Shown: piece after piece, positions 33,043 through 41,826 of the stretch
How the letters are laid out: each line of letters starts with the position of its first letter
Numbering within the stretch: the stretch's first letter is position 1
Assembly (NCBI RefSeq): GCF_005222915.1
Contig: NZ_STFX01000036.1
Span: forward strand, 1-64,000
Reading direction: 5' to 3'
DNA from: Rhizobium sp. FKL33
Lineage (GTDB): Bacteria > Pseudomonadota > Alphaproteobacteria > Rhizobiales > Rhizobiaceae
DNA length: 64,000 nt
Position numbers and translations under genes: made by a program
The notes under the pieces: model-generated
What the model was told of the DNA's origin: nothing
The model's database searches: none
Seen by the model: only the letters and a program-made list of their open reading frames with translations

Positions 33043-36000
33043 TCATGTTCCTTTCAATACTTGCGCGGAAGCGGTTTCCGGCGCGGTTGTTCGGTGTTCT
33101 CCGGTTCTCGCCAGGCCGACGCCTTTGACGAGGCCATAGACCGCGGGGATGACGATCAGGGTGAGCAGGGTCGACGACACCATGCCGCCGATCATGGGCA
33201 CGGCAATCCTCTGCATGATCTCCGATCCCGTGCCCGTGCTCCACAGGATCGGAACTAGACCCGCCATGATCGCGACGACGGTCATCATCTTGGGCCGCAC
33301 GCGCTCGACCGCGCCGACCATGATCGCCCGGTTCAGATCGGCACGACCGAAGGTGCGGCCCTCATGCTCGCACGCCTCCCGTTGCTCGCGGAGCGCCTGG
33401 TCGAGGTAGATCAGCATGATCACGCCCGTCTCGGCCGCTACGCCCGCAAGCGCGATGAAGCCGACGGCGACCGCCACCGAGGCGTTGAACCCCAGCCACC
33501 ACATCAGCCAGATGCCGCCGACCAGCGCGAAGGGCAGGGACAGCATCACGATCAGCGTCTCGGTCAGCCTGCCGAAGTTGAGGTAGAGCAGCAGGAAGAT
33601 CAGCGCCAGCGTCAGCGGCACGACGATGGCGAGCCGCGCCTTGGCCCGTTCGAGATATTCGAACTGGCCGCTCCAGGCGACGGAGTAGCCCGGCGGCATC
33701 GACACCCGCTCGGCGACCGATCTTTGGGCATCGGCGACATACCCGCCCAGATCGCGGCCGGCGATGTCGACGAAGACGTAAACCGCGAGCTGGCCGTTCT
33801 CAGTCCGGATGGAGGTCGCGCCGCGGGTGAGTTCGATCCGCGCAACCTCGCCAAGCGGGACGGTGCCGCCGCCGGGCAACGAGACCTGGACGTTTTCGGC
33901 GATCGATTTCGGATCGCTACGGTAGGCGCGCGGATAGCGCACCGCCACGCTGTACCTCTCGCGGCCCTCGACGGTCGACGTGACGCTTTCGGAGCCCAGC
34001 GCCATAGCAACCACGTCCTGGACGGCGTCGACGCTCACGTCGTATCGCGCCAGAGCGACGCGGTCAGGCACGATGTCAAGGTAGTAGCCGCCGATGACGC
34101 GTTCGGCATAGGCCGACGACGTGCCAGGAACGGTCTTGAGGGTGGTCTCTATGTCGCGGGCGATGCGCTCCATCTCCCTGAGGTCGGTGCCGAACACTTT
34201 CACCCCGACCGGGGTTCGTATGCCCGTCGACAGCATGTCGATGCGCGCCCGGATCGGCATCGTCCAGGCGTTGGACACGCCGGGGAACTGGAGTGCCGCA
34301 TCCATCTCCTGCTTGAGGCTGTCGACGGTGACGCCGGGCCTCCATTCCTCTTCAGGCTTGAGCGTGATGATCGTCTCGAACATCTCGGTCGGCGCGGGAT
34401 CGGTCGCTGTCATCGCGCGGCCCGCCTTGCCGAACACGGTCTCGACTTCCGGGAACGACTTTATGATCCGGTCCTGCATCTGAAGAAGCTCGGCCGCCTT
34501 GGTCACCGACAGGCCCGGCAGGGTCGTCGGCATGTACATCAGCGTGCCTTCGTTGAGGGATGGCATGAACTCACTGCCAATCTGGCGCGCGGGCCAGGCG
34601 GTGGCGGCGAGAATGATCAGCGCCAGAAGGATCGTCAGCGTCTTTGCCTTGAGCACGCCGGAGATCAGCGGACGGTAGAGCCAGATCAGGATGCGGTTCA
34701 CCGGATTGCGGTGTTCCGGCACGATGCGGCCGCGCACGAAGACCACCATCAGCGCCGGGACGAGCGTCACCGAAAGCAGCGCGGCGGCGGCCATCGCGAA
34801 GGTCTTGGTGAAGGCGAGCGGGCCGAACAGCCGTCCCTCCTGGGATTCCAGCGTGAAGATCGGCAAGAACGACACGGTGATGATCAGCAGGCTGAAGAAC
34901 AGCGCCGGGCCGACCTCGGATGCCGCCTCGACCAGCACCTCGGTCCTCGGCTTGTCCGGCGGCGCGCGTTCGAGATGCTTGTGAGCGTTCTCAATCATCA
35001 CGATGGCCGCGTCGATCATCGCGCCGATGGCGATGGCGATGCCGCCGAGGCTCATGATGTTGGAGCCGAGCCCGAGCAACCGCATCGCGATGAAGGCCAT
35101 CAGGATGCCGACCGGCAGCATGATGATGGCGACGAGCGCGCTGCGGACATGGAGAAGGAAGACGACGGTCACCAGCGCCACGACGATCGACTCCTCGACC
35201 AGCGTCGACTTCAAGGTCTCGATCGCCGCCTCGATCAGCCGGGAACGGTCGTAGACCGGAACGATCTTCGCGTCCCCTGGCAGGCTCTTCTCCGCGATCT
35301 CCAGGTTCTTCTTGGCGTTGTCGATGACGGTCAGCGCGTTCTCGCCGAAGCGCTGGAGCACGATGCCGCTCGCCACCTCGCCGTCGCCGTTCAATTCGGC
35401 GATGCCACGACGTTCGTCGCCGACGACCTCGACCCTGGCGACATCGGAAAGCCTCAGCGGCACGCCGTCCTGGCTTCTCAGCCCAATGCTCTCGATGTCC
35501 TCGACACCCTTGAGATATCCGCGCCCGCGCACCATGAACTCGAACTCCGAGAGCTCGACGGTGCGGCCGCCGACGTCGCGGTTGCTCGAACGGACGGCGT
35601 CGGCCACGTCCTGAAGCGAGACGCCCTGCGCCTTGAGCCGCACGGGATCGACGACGATGGAATATTGCTTCACGAAACCGCCGACGCTCGCGACCTCCGC
35701 GACGCCCTCGGTCTTCGAGACCGCGAAGCGCACGGCCCAATCCTGGAGCGATCTCAGTTCGGCGAGGGAGAGCTCCTTGGCGACGACGGCGTATTGGTAG
35801 ACCCAGCCGACGCCCGTGGCGTCCGGACCCAGCGTCGGAGTCACGCCCGTCGGCAGTCGGCTGGCCGCCGCGTTCAGGTATTCAAGGACCCGGCTTCGCG
35901 CCCAATAGGGATCGGTACCGTCCTCGAAGATGACGTAGACGAAGGAGACGCCGAAGAAGGAGAAGCCGCGCACGACCTTCGACTTCGGCACCGTTAGCAT

Positions 36001-36216
36001 CGACGTAGTCAAGGGATAGGTGACCTGGTCTTCGACGACCTGCGGTGCCTGGCCCGGATAGTCGGTGAAGACGATGACCTGGACGTCCGAGAGGTCGGGG
36101 ATCGCGTCGAGGGGCAGTGAGCGGAGCGAGTAAAGGCCGCCGGCGACGGCGAGGGCAGCGCCGACGATGACGAGCAGCAGGTTGCGCGCCGACCAGGAGA
36201 TCAGGTTGACGATCAT
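33043..36216 (-). CDS. cusA: CusA/CzcA-family heavy-metal RND efflux pump
   Basis: 1057 residues, the inner-membrane proton-driven pump of a tripartite exporter. It has 12 TM segments in two halves around two large periplasmic loops. It has DAIPDLSDVQVIVFTDYPG and, in TM4, GGIAIAIGAMIDAAIVMIENAH with the proton-relay Asp. Methionines in GRAMTATDPAPTEMF and NAWTMPIRARIDML fit the Cu/Ag site of CusA. The start overlaps the cusB stop (ATGA). It works with the adaptor at 36213 and probably the TolC-like protein at 41823. Confidence 0.92.
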   Translation of the reverse strand: MIVNLISWSARNLLLVIVGAALAVAGGLYSLRSLPLDAIPDLSDVQVIVFTDYPGQAPQVVEDQVTYPLTTSMLTVPKSKVVRGFSFFGVSFVYVIFEDGTDPYWARSRVLEYLNAAASRLPTGVTPTLGPDATGVGWVYQYAVVAKELSLAELRSLQDWAVRFAVSKTEGVAEVASVGGFVKQYSIVVDPVRLKAQGVSLQDVADAVRSSNRDVGGRTVELSEFEFMVRGRGYLKGVEDIESIGLRSQDGVPLRLSDVARVEVVGDERRGIAELNGDGEVASGIVLQRFGENALTVIDNAKKNLEIAEKSLPGDAKIVPVYDRSRLIEAAIETLKSTLVEESIVVALVTVVFLLHVRSALVAIIMLPVGILMAFIAMRLLGLGSNIMSLGGIAIAIGAMIDAAIVMIENAHKHLERAPPDKPRTEVLVEAASEVGPALFFSLLIITVSFLPIFTLESQEGRLFGPLAFTKTFAMAAAALLSVTLVPALMVVFVRGRIVPEHRNPVNRILIWLYRPLISGVLKAKTLTILLALIILAATAWPARQIGSEFMPSLNEGTLMYMPTTLPGLSVTKAAELLQMQDRIIKSFPEVETVFGKAGRAMTATDPAPTEMFETIITLKPEEEWRPGVTVDSLKQEMDAALQFPGVSNAWTMPIRARIDMLSTGIRTPVGVKVFGTDLREMERIARDIETTLKTVPGTSSAYAERVIGGYYLDIVPDRVALARYDVSVDAVQDVVAMALGSESVTSTVEGRERYSVAVRYPRAYRSDPKSIAENVQVSLPGGGTVPLGEVARIELTRGATSIRTENGQLAVYVFVDIAGRDLGGYVADAQRSVAERVSMPPGYSVAWSGQFEYLERAKARLAIVVPLTLALIFLLLYLNFGRLTETLIVMLSLPFALVGGIWLMWWLGFNASVAVAVGFIALAGVAAETGVIMLIYLDQALREQREACEHEGRTFGRADLNRAIMVGAVERVRPKMMTVVAIMAGLVPILWSTGTGSEIMQRIAVPMIGGMVSSTLLTLIVIPAVYGLVKGVGLARTGEHRTTAPETASAQVLKGT

Positions 36217-37622
36217 GGCTCGGCCTCATCGGAGGTCATGGCGTTGAGGGCGGACGTCAGATTGCTTTCGGCATCGAGGAGGAAGTTGGCGGCTACGACG
36301 ACACGGTCTCCGGCCTTCACTCCATGCATGATCTCGGTACGGCCTTCGCCGCGCAGTCCGGTCTTCACATTCCTCGGCTCGAAGCGGCCGTCGCCAAGGT
36401 CGATGAACACGACCTGACGATCGCCGGTGTCGACGACCGCCGTGTCCGGCACGGTGATCACGGGCTTCGCGGTGCCGCCTTCGATCGCGACGTCTGCGAA
36501 CATGTTGGCGAGCAGCGCGCCGTCGGCATTGTCGAGTTCGACTCGGACTTTCGCGGTCCTGGTCTCCATCCGAACCTCCGGATAAACCACGGCGACGGTC
36601 CCTGTGAACGTCCGGCCCGGCAGGCTTCTGACGGTGACGATCGCCTTAGCACCGTCGGCGACGGCGTCGAGCTGGCTCTCCGGCACGTCGGCGACGACCC
36701 AGATTCTGGACGTGTCGGCGATCCGGAACAGGGTCTGCCCGGTCTCGGCCATCATGCCGGGCATCGCGATCCGCTCGAGGACGACACCCGAGACGGGCGC
36801 GTCGAAATCGAGCCTGTCGGGCACCTTCCGGCTGCGCCTGATGCCTTCGACCACGTCATCGGAGAGGCCGAAGTTGCGAAGCTTGAGCGCGCCGCCCTTG
36901 GCCGACGTCTCCTGCTGTGTCACGAGCTCGGCGGCGGCGGCCGCGATGTCCTTTGAAAAGAACTGGAAGAGAGGCTCGCCCTCCCGCACGCGGTCGCCTG
37001 TGGTTACATCCGCGACCGTCTCCACAAAGGCGTCGGTCCGCATGGCGACCATCCGCACGCGCCGCTCGTCGAGCGTCACCGTTCCCGGCAACCGGAGGCG
37101 GCGCACGATCGGAGCTAGCGTCGCTTCGACCGAGCGCACACCCGTCCGCTGGAGCTTGCCCGGCGACACCTTCACGGTGCCGCTGTCGTCGGCCTCGCCC
37201 TCGAACACCGCGATGTAGTCCATCCCCATGGAATCCTTCTTAGGAGTCGGCGAGGTGTCGGGCAGGCCCATCGGGTTCCGGTAGTAGAGGACCTTACGGT
37301 CGGCTGAAGCTACATGAGTGACCGCCTTCTCCTTCGCCTTGCCGAGATCGGCGAAACTCACGTCTTCGCTCTCGCGGACGGGCGTGAAGGCGCGTCCATC
37401 CGCAGTCTTGCGGGCAGTGCCGGAATATTCCGGTTTGCCGTCCGGGTGCCTGTAATAGATGATCGGCCCGGTGCCTTCCGACTTCTCCGCGGCCTCCGAC
37501 CACTCGGACGGGAGCCACAAGGTGACGAGGGCACGGTCGAAGGGCAACTTGCCTGTGCCTGCGAGGTATCCTCCCCCGCCGGCGGCGGCGAGGGAGAGTA
37601 TGATCAACAGCGTCCTGATCAT
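36213..37622 (-). CDS. cusB: CusB-type periplasmic adaptor subunit
   Basis: 469 residues. It has an N-terminal anchor or signal (IRTLLIILSLAAAGGGGYLAGTG). Two heavy-metal-binding segments follow, one with ILYYRNPMG-type sequence (VLYYRNPMGLPDTSPTPKKD). Then come the barrel-sandwich and hairpin domains (VETVADVTTGDRVREGEPLF, APVSGVVLERIAMPG) and the beta-barrel/MP domains. It links the CusA pump to the outer-membrane channel and may present metal to it. It is coupled to cusA. Confidence 0.9.
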   Translation of the reverse strand: MIRTLLIILSLAAAGGGGYLAGTGKLPFDRALVTLWLPSEWSEAAEKSEGTGPIIYYRHPDGKPEYSGTARKTADGRAFTPVRESEDVSFADLGKAKEKAVTHVASADRKVLYYRNPMGLPDTSPTPKKDSMGMDYIAVFEGEADDSGTVKVSPGKLQRTGVRSVEATLAPIVRRLRLPGTVTLDERRVRMVAMRTDAFVETVADVTTGDRVREGEPLFQFFSKDIAAAAAELVTQQETSAKGGALKLRNFGLSDDVVEGIRRSRKVPDRLDFDAPVSGVVLERIAMPGMMAETGQTLFRIADTSRIWVVADVPESQLDAVADGAKAIVTVRSLPGRTFTGTVAVVYPEVRMETRTAKVRVELDNADGALLANMFADVAIEGGTAKPVITVPDTAVVDTGDRQVVFIDLGDGRFEPRNVKTGLRGEGRTEIMHGVKAGDRVVVAANFLLDAESNLTSALNAMTSDEAEP

Positions 37623-37626
37623 CGGA

Positions 37627-38028
37627 TTACTCGGTCGCCTTGAGGATGATCTCGCCCTTGGCCGTCTCCTCTTCGCCCTGGATTTTGGCGGCGATCAGGA
37701 AGCGCCAGTCCCCCGCCATGTTGAGATTGAGCTTGAACCTGTAAACACCGGGTTCGGCGGACGGCAGCGGGTCTAGCGTCGACCTCATCATCTCCATGCC
37801 GTCGGGAGCCATGTCGAGGCGGGTCGAGAAGATCACGGCGTCGGGGACGGGCTTGCCCGTGCGCTTGTCGACGATCTTCACTGCGAACTCGGATTCCGGC
37901 CCGGTCGGCAGCTCGGTCTTCACGGACTGGAACTCGTAGTCGGCGGCTCCGGCGAAGGCCGGGAGAGCGGTGGCGTAAAGGAGAAGGGTGGCGAGGGCGA
38001 TCCTCGCGGTCGAGAGAATGGAGTTCAT
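37627..38028 (-). CDS. FixH/YtkA-like exported protein
   Basis: 133 residues with a signal peptide (ARIALATLLLYATALPAFA). The mature part is an immunoglobulin-like beta domain typical of FixH/YtkA (EFAVKIVDKRTGKPVPDAVIF, DGMEMM, PGVYRFKLNLNMAGDWRFLI). Met and Asp residues may bind copper. It is four bases from cusB, first of the cus operon. The function in metal export is inferred. Confidence 0.72.
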   Translation of the reverse strand: MNSILSTARIALATLLLYATALPAFAGAADYEFQSVKTELPTGPESEFAVKIVDKRTGKPVPDAVIFSTRLDMAPDGMEMMRSTLDPLPSAEPGVYRFKLNLNMAGDWRFLIAAKIQGEEETAKGEIILKATE

Positions 38029-38129
38029 CGTTTCACATCTTCTTGGCTATCGGACGTCGTCCGGCCACGGGTTACGGTCGCGGCCGACACTTCGTGCCAA
38101 AGCGCCGCGTTTCATGGGTCGATGTGAGA

Positions 38130-38483
38130 TCAGGCTTTCGGAGGTCGCGCCGGAGGTTCGGCGGCCAGCGACGCTAGCGCGCTTGAGGCTGATGGCCGGA
38201 AGTCCATCGATGACCAATGGATCGCGGCAGGCGACCAGCCGGATTTGGCTAGGTGCACCGCTGTCGAGGTCGTGCAGATGACGACCAGAGGGCAGTCCTT
38301 GCCGCAATCCGGTTTCATGGGCTTGATGCCGGGGCAGCAGGGCATGTCGCCCATGTCGGCCACGGCCTGTGCTTGCGCCCGTTCGGCGGCGGCCATCGCG
38401 TTCCCGGCGGCAACAGCGCTTATCGGAAAGACGAGCAATCCGATGACAGCGATGACCGAGAGGAGGCGGGCGATAAGCTTCAT
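38130..38483 (-). CDS. Small Cys-rich exported protein
   Basis: 117 residues with a signal peptide (IARLLSVIAVIGLLVFPISAVAA). The mature part has DMPCCPGIKPMKPDCGKDCPLVVIC, six Cys with Met/His nearby. The tail is Pro-rich (AEPPARPPKA), as in three other small exported proteins of the island. It is probably a periplasmic copper-binding or sensing peptide. No family is named. Confidence 0.6.
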   Translation of the reverse strand: MKLIARLLSVIAVIGLLVFPISAVAAGNAMAAAERAQAQAVADMGDMPCCPGIKPMKPDCGKDCPLVVICTTSTAVHLAKSGWSPAAIHWSSMDFRPSASSALASLAAEPPARPPKA

Positions 38484-38553
38484 CGCTCAAGGATGACACG
38501 GCGAAGCGTCGCGAGGAAGGGGATCACGGCAATTTGTCGCAGCGCCGACAGGG

Positions 38554-39099
38554 TCAGCGCCGCACCCGGAAAGCGGCGTGGCAGGTAGAGCACGTCTGAA
38601 GCATCATGTGAAAGGCGTGCTCCGACGAGTATGAATCGACGTCCGGGGCTTCCTTGCGTTTTCGAGCGAACGGACCGCCTTCCGTCATTTCGGCTGGACG
38701 CATCCGCATCTTGCTCGGCATCGTGTCGCCGTCCGAAGCCCCGGCGGCGACCTGCCGCGCGTAGATCGCCAGATCGTGCGCGAGCTTATCGAACTTGGTG
38801 CGTTCGAGCCCGATTTCCACCCGCGCCTGCGATCCGTCTGCAGTGACGACGTCGGCGAAATGCGTGATCAGCCTTTCGCCGCCGAGGTCGCCGATCGATC
38901 GCGCCTGCGATTTGAAGACCATGGCGTCGTATGGTTTCTTGCCAGAGAAGAACTCTGAAAGGGACTTCGCCACCGCGCTCATCGCCTTCATGTCCGCCTG
39001 CCGTTCGCGCACGACCGGGTCGGCTTCGCGCGTGACGGCAGCCACGGGGATGACCGTCAACAACAGCCCAATGACCGTCTTCGCGATATGCATCCTCAC
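38554..39099 (-). CDS. Cytochrome c'-like protein
   Basis: 181 residues with a signal peptide, a four-helix bundle pattern and the haem motif CSTCH close to the C-terminus (MMLQTCSTCHAAFRVRR), diagnostic for cytochrome c'. It acts in the periplasm; the family binds NO or CO or transfers electrons. It is divergent from the cytochrome b561 gene 70 bp away, so the two may form an electron-transfer pair. Confidence 0.85.
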   Translation of the reverse strand: MRMHIAKTVIGLLLTVIPVAAVTREADPVVRERQADMKAMSAVAKSLSEFFSGKKPYDAMVFKSQARSIGDLGGERLITHFADVVTADGSQARVEIGLERTKFDKLAHDLAIYARQVAAGASDGDTMPSKMRMRPAEMTEGGPFARKRKEAPDVDSYSSEHAFHMMLQTCSTCHAAFRVRR

Positions 39100-39169
39100 T
39101 CTCCGTCACGCGGCATTTGTTAATCGGCAAGATTTATCACTATCGGGAACACCGCTCACGGAGGACCCG

Positions 39170-39667
39170 ATGCAAGGAAGCTATAGCCCCATCCAGATCG
39201 CGCTGCACTGGATCATTGTCCTGATGATTCCCGTCCAGTATCTCACGGGCGGCAGTGTCGAGCGCACCCATCACGCGGTTCACATGGGGATGGAACCAGA
39301 CCGCTGGGATATCATCCAGCACCTCGTCCACAATTACTGCGGCATGGCAATCGGTTTCCTGATGGGCGTTCGCCTGATCGTTCGACTGGTAGGCGGCGGC
39401 ATTGCGACACCCGACACGCGCACGGCCAAAGCCGCCCAAGCGCTCCATCTCGCGTTCTACGCCGCCATCATCGGCCAGGCGTGCCTGGGCTTCGTCGCGA
39501 GCTACCTGACCTTCAGCGTCGCGCCGCTCCACGTCGCCGGATCGTGGATCATCCTCTGCATGGTCGCCGTTCATGTTGCCGCGGCTGCGTGGCATACGCT
39601 CGTCCTGAAGGACGACACGATCGACCGTATGACCCGGCCCGCCGCGAAGCCCGCAATCGACGGCTGA
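39170..39667 (+). CDS. Cytochrome b561 (CybB-type)
   Basis: 165 residues with four TM helices. Haem-ligand histidines are in QIALHWIIVLM, HNYCGMAIGF, and AVHVAAAAWHTLVLKDD. GGAGGA precedes the ATG. It would pass electrons between the quinone pool and a periplasmic partner, possibly the adjacent cytochrome c'. Confidence 0.88.
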   Translation: MQGSYSPIQIALHWIIVLMIPVQYLTGGSVERTHHAVHMGMEPDRWDIIQHLVHNYCGMAIGFLMGVRLIVRLVGGGIATPDTRTAKAAQALHLAFYAAIIGQACLGFVASYLTFSVAPLHVAGSWIILCMVAVHVAAAAWHTLVLKDDTIDRMTRPAAKPAIDG

Positions 39668-39710
39668 AGGGTCGCACGAAGCCGGGTTCGCCCCGGCTCC
39701 GTGCCGGGTT

Positions 39711-40043
39711 TCAGGCCGCCATGCGGCGGCAGCTTTCGGCACAACGGCGGCACGCGTCGACGCATGCCTCCATGCCGCCAATACGTGCACAGTCCGCTAC
39801 ACACTCTTCGCAGATTTCAGCGCATTCGCGGCATGTGTGCCTGTGATGGTCCGTGCCGATCAGGATGAAATGCGCTGCCGTCCGGCACATTTCAGCGCAG
39901 GCGGCCATCAGTCGGAAATGGGCTGGCTTCGTGTGCTCGCCGCCCATCTCCAAGCAGTGGCCCATGGCGGTCCAAAGGCATGTGCTGTAGCAGGTTAGGC
40001 ATTCGTCGACGCAAGCCTTCATGTCGGTGCTCATCTGGTGCAT
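39711..40043 (-). CDS. Four-helix-bundle copper storage protein (Csp-like, DUF326)
   Basis: 110 residues with 14 Cys in regular positions along helices (ACVDECLTCYSTCLW, CAEMCRTAAHF, HTCRECAEICEECVADC, ACVDACRRCAESC). This lines the core of a bundle that can bind many Cu(I) ions, as known for Csp proteins. No signal peptide is seen, so it is the cytosolic Csp3 type. Confidence 0.87.
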   Translation of the reverse strand: MHQMSTDMKACVDECLTCYSTCLWTAMGHCLEMGGEHTKPAHFRLMAACAEMCRTAAHFILIGTDHHRHTCRECAEICEECVADCARIGGMEACVDACRRCAESCRRMAA

Positions 40044-40055
40044 CGTCCTATCTCC

Positions 40056-40481
40056 TCACTTCGCGTTGGCCTCGACCCATCGGGACATCTCTTCGATCTC
40101 CTTGAGCTGGGCGTCGATGATTTTCTGCGCCATCGCCTTGGCTTCGTCGTTCTTGCCGTGCTTGAGCTCGGTCTTCGACATTTCGATCGCACCCATGTGA
40201 TGGGCGATCATGCCGCACACGAAAGCCACGTCGGGGTCTTCCTTCATCATGCCGCCCATCATCAGCGGCATCGTCTTTTTCATGCCCTCCATGAATTCCT
40301 TCTGGAAGTCGGCCTGCATGGCGCTCATGTCATGGCCCTTCATCATCTGCTCGTGCTGCGCCATCATGTCGCCCGACATCATGCATTTCTCGGGGAAGGC
40401 GGCTTCTTGCGCGGTGGCGGCGGTCGCGACCCAAGCAAGGACCGACGCGGCGGCAATGGTCGTGCGGGTAAGTTCGAACAT
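40056..40481 (-). CDS. DUF305 periplasmic metal-binding protein
   Basis: 141 residues with a signal peptide (FELTRTTIAAASVLAWVATAATA). It is Met/His-rich (KCMMSGDMMAQHEQMMKGHDM) and has the DUF305 core FVCGMIAHHMGAIEMSKTEL. Related proteins bind copper in the periplasm. It forms a likely unit with the Csp gene. Confidence 0.85.
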   Translation of the reverse strand: MFELTRTTIAAASVLAWVATAATAQEAAFPEKCMMSGDMMAQHEQMMKGHDMSAMQADFQKEFMEGMKKTMPLMMGGMMKEDPDVAFVCGMIAHHMGAIEMSKTELKHGKNDEAKAMAQKIIDAQLKEIEEMSRWVEANAK

Positions 40482-40516
40482 CTTGTTTCTCCATCAATCG
40501 TGTGTCTGTTTCGATC

Positions 40517-40831
40517 CTAGACAAACGGCGATCGTGGAGGCGGATCGGGCGGAGCGACGGCGGCGAGCGCCATCTCGCGATGGTAGTCGATCCCGTAGAC
40601 GGGGGAATGGGTGACGGGCGCTTCGATCTCGTCGGCCGATGCCGCCTGCACACAGCAAGCGGAGGTCGAGCAACAGGCGGAACCGCATCGGAGGCCATGG
40701 TCGGCGTGGGCAATTCGCTCAGCCTCATGACCATGCGGCAGAGTGCGCGGGTGGTCCATGGCCTGAACGTGGAATGCGAACAGCACCGCGACAAGTATCA
40801 GAAACATGCGGTTCACGCCGCGCACGGGCAT
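40517..40831 (-). CDS. Small Cys/His-rich exported protein
   Basis: About 104 residues; two in-frame ATGs (40837 and 40831) follow GGAGGA. It has a signal segment (RMFLILVAVLFAFHVQAM), then HPRTLPHGHEAERIAHADHGL and LRCGSACCSTSACC. The Pro-rich end PPDPPPRSPFV resembles other small proteins here. It is probably a metal-binding peptide, divergent from the CueR-type promoter at 40947. Confidence 0.55.
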   Translation of the reverse strand: MPVRGVNRMFLILVAVLFAFHVQAMDHPRTLPHGHEAERIAHADHGLRCGSACCSTSACCVQAASADEIEAPVTHSPVYGIDYHREMALAAVAPPDPPPRSPFV

Positions 40832-40946
40832 CGGCATCGTCCTCCACCACACACCGAACAACTCTGCGGGACAAATGTTCCGGCCCGAACGGCTCGGGTA
40901 TGACCCGAGGCAGGAAACGGCCTTTCGAAAAATTCCTGAACCCCTG

Positions 40947-40977
40947 TTGACCTTGTCACGCTGACAAGGTTTAGCGT
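40947..40977 (+). promoter_or_regulatory. MerR/CueR-type promoter of the copper oxidase operon
   Basis: TTGACC, 19-bp spacer, TAGCGT. The spacer holds a perfect 9-bp dyad, ACCTTGTCA-CGC-TGACAAGGT in parts, more symmetric than the copA box. It reads toward the gene at 41114. Confidence 0.65.
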
Positions 40978-41113
40978 CGCGGAATGGTCGATAGGATAAG
41001 CTTTGGACATGATTGCCATCGTATTAACCCTCGACTGAAAGAAGACGCATCGGAGTCGGCCGCCAACATTCGGTCTAAATTGACAGGCTAGCTTGGTGTG
41101 TTATCCAGAGGAA

Positions 41114-41515
41114 ATGGGAAACGTGGTTCGAATCGCATTCTTGAAAATGCTGGTTCTGGTTCGCTTGGCGGTGGTGGCATCGCTGGCGCTTTACACGTTG
41201 CCCAACGCCACCTTCGCCATGCATGGCGCTGAGGTGTCCGCGACCGTCGTCAGCCTGCAGGACGACCACGCCGACCATGCGTCGATGGGCGCATCCGATC
41301 ATCACGGCCAAGGCGTCACCACAGACGTCGCAAAGCATGACCAGAAGCAGGACAAGCAGAACTGCTGCTCCGATTTCTGCATCAGCCTGGCCATCATGGC
41401 CGATGCGCCCGCCTACGGGTCCCCCCGCAATGAATCCGTCATCGTCTTCCTGAACGACGGCTTCGTCCACGGGCAGCTCTCCAGCCTGCACCGTCCCCCC
41501 AGTATCCGCGCATGA
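41114..41515 (+). CDS. Small His-rich exported protein
   Basis: 133 residues; the start could also be TTG 41093 or GTG 41096. It has a hydrophobic signal (FLKMLVLVRLAVVASLALYTLPNATFA in pieces). The mature part is His/Asp-rich (DDHADHASMGASDHHGQG) with CC and C residues (NCCSDFC). It ends SLHRPPSIRA. A similar protein is at 53957-54334. It opens the multicopper oxidase operon, so a copper role is inferred. Confidence 0.6.
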   Translation: MGNVVRIAFLKMLVLVRLAVVASLALYTLPNATFAMHGAEVSATVVSLQDDHADHASMGASDHHGQGVTTDVAKHDQKQDKQNCCSDFCISLAIMADAPAYGSPRNESVIVFLNDGFVHGQLSSLHRPPSIRA

Positions 41516-41595
41516 TCGAAAGCCGCTGATGCGGTACGCCGGGCGTAGTTCGTCTTCCGGACGCGCCCCGATCAAACCCATGCCCGGATTCCACA

Positions 41596-41826
41596 ATGAG
41601 ACACCTGTTGTCGGTGGCCATCCTGCCGTTATTCCTCGGCGGATGCGCGTCCACCTATCCATCGGAGGTGACCGCCTCCAGAGACCCTTCGGACCCAAGC
41701 GCCGAAATCGTCTCGTCGCACCACCATAACCCGATCGCGGGCTACTTGCACCGCGACCCCGTCGACCCCAAGCCGTGGAAGAAGCTGAATGACGACGCCG
41801 CCTCCGAGGGAGGTGACCAGTCATGA
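41596..41826 (+). CDS. Small lipoprotein
   Basis: 76 residues with a lipobox (LPLFLGGCAS) and a short polar mature part containing SSHHHNPIAGYLHRDPVDPKPW. The stop overlaps the TolC-like gene start (ATGA), so it is co-translated with it. It may assist the outer-membrane channel. Confidence 0.7.
   Translation: MRHLLSVAILPLFLGGCASTYPSEVTASRDPSDPSAEIVSSHHHNPIAGYLHRDPVDPKPWKKLNDDAASEGGDQS

Noticed and set aside
33364-35997. Very long open frame on the plus strand opposite the CusA pump gene
   Set aside because: Its translation is rich in Arg, His, Asp and Gln with no domain pattern, and it is the complement of a certain gene in high-GC DNA.
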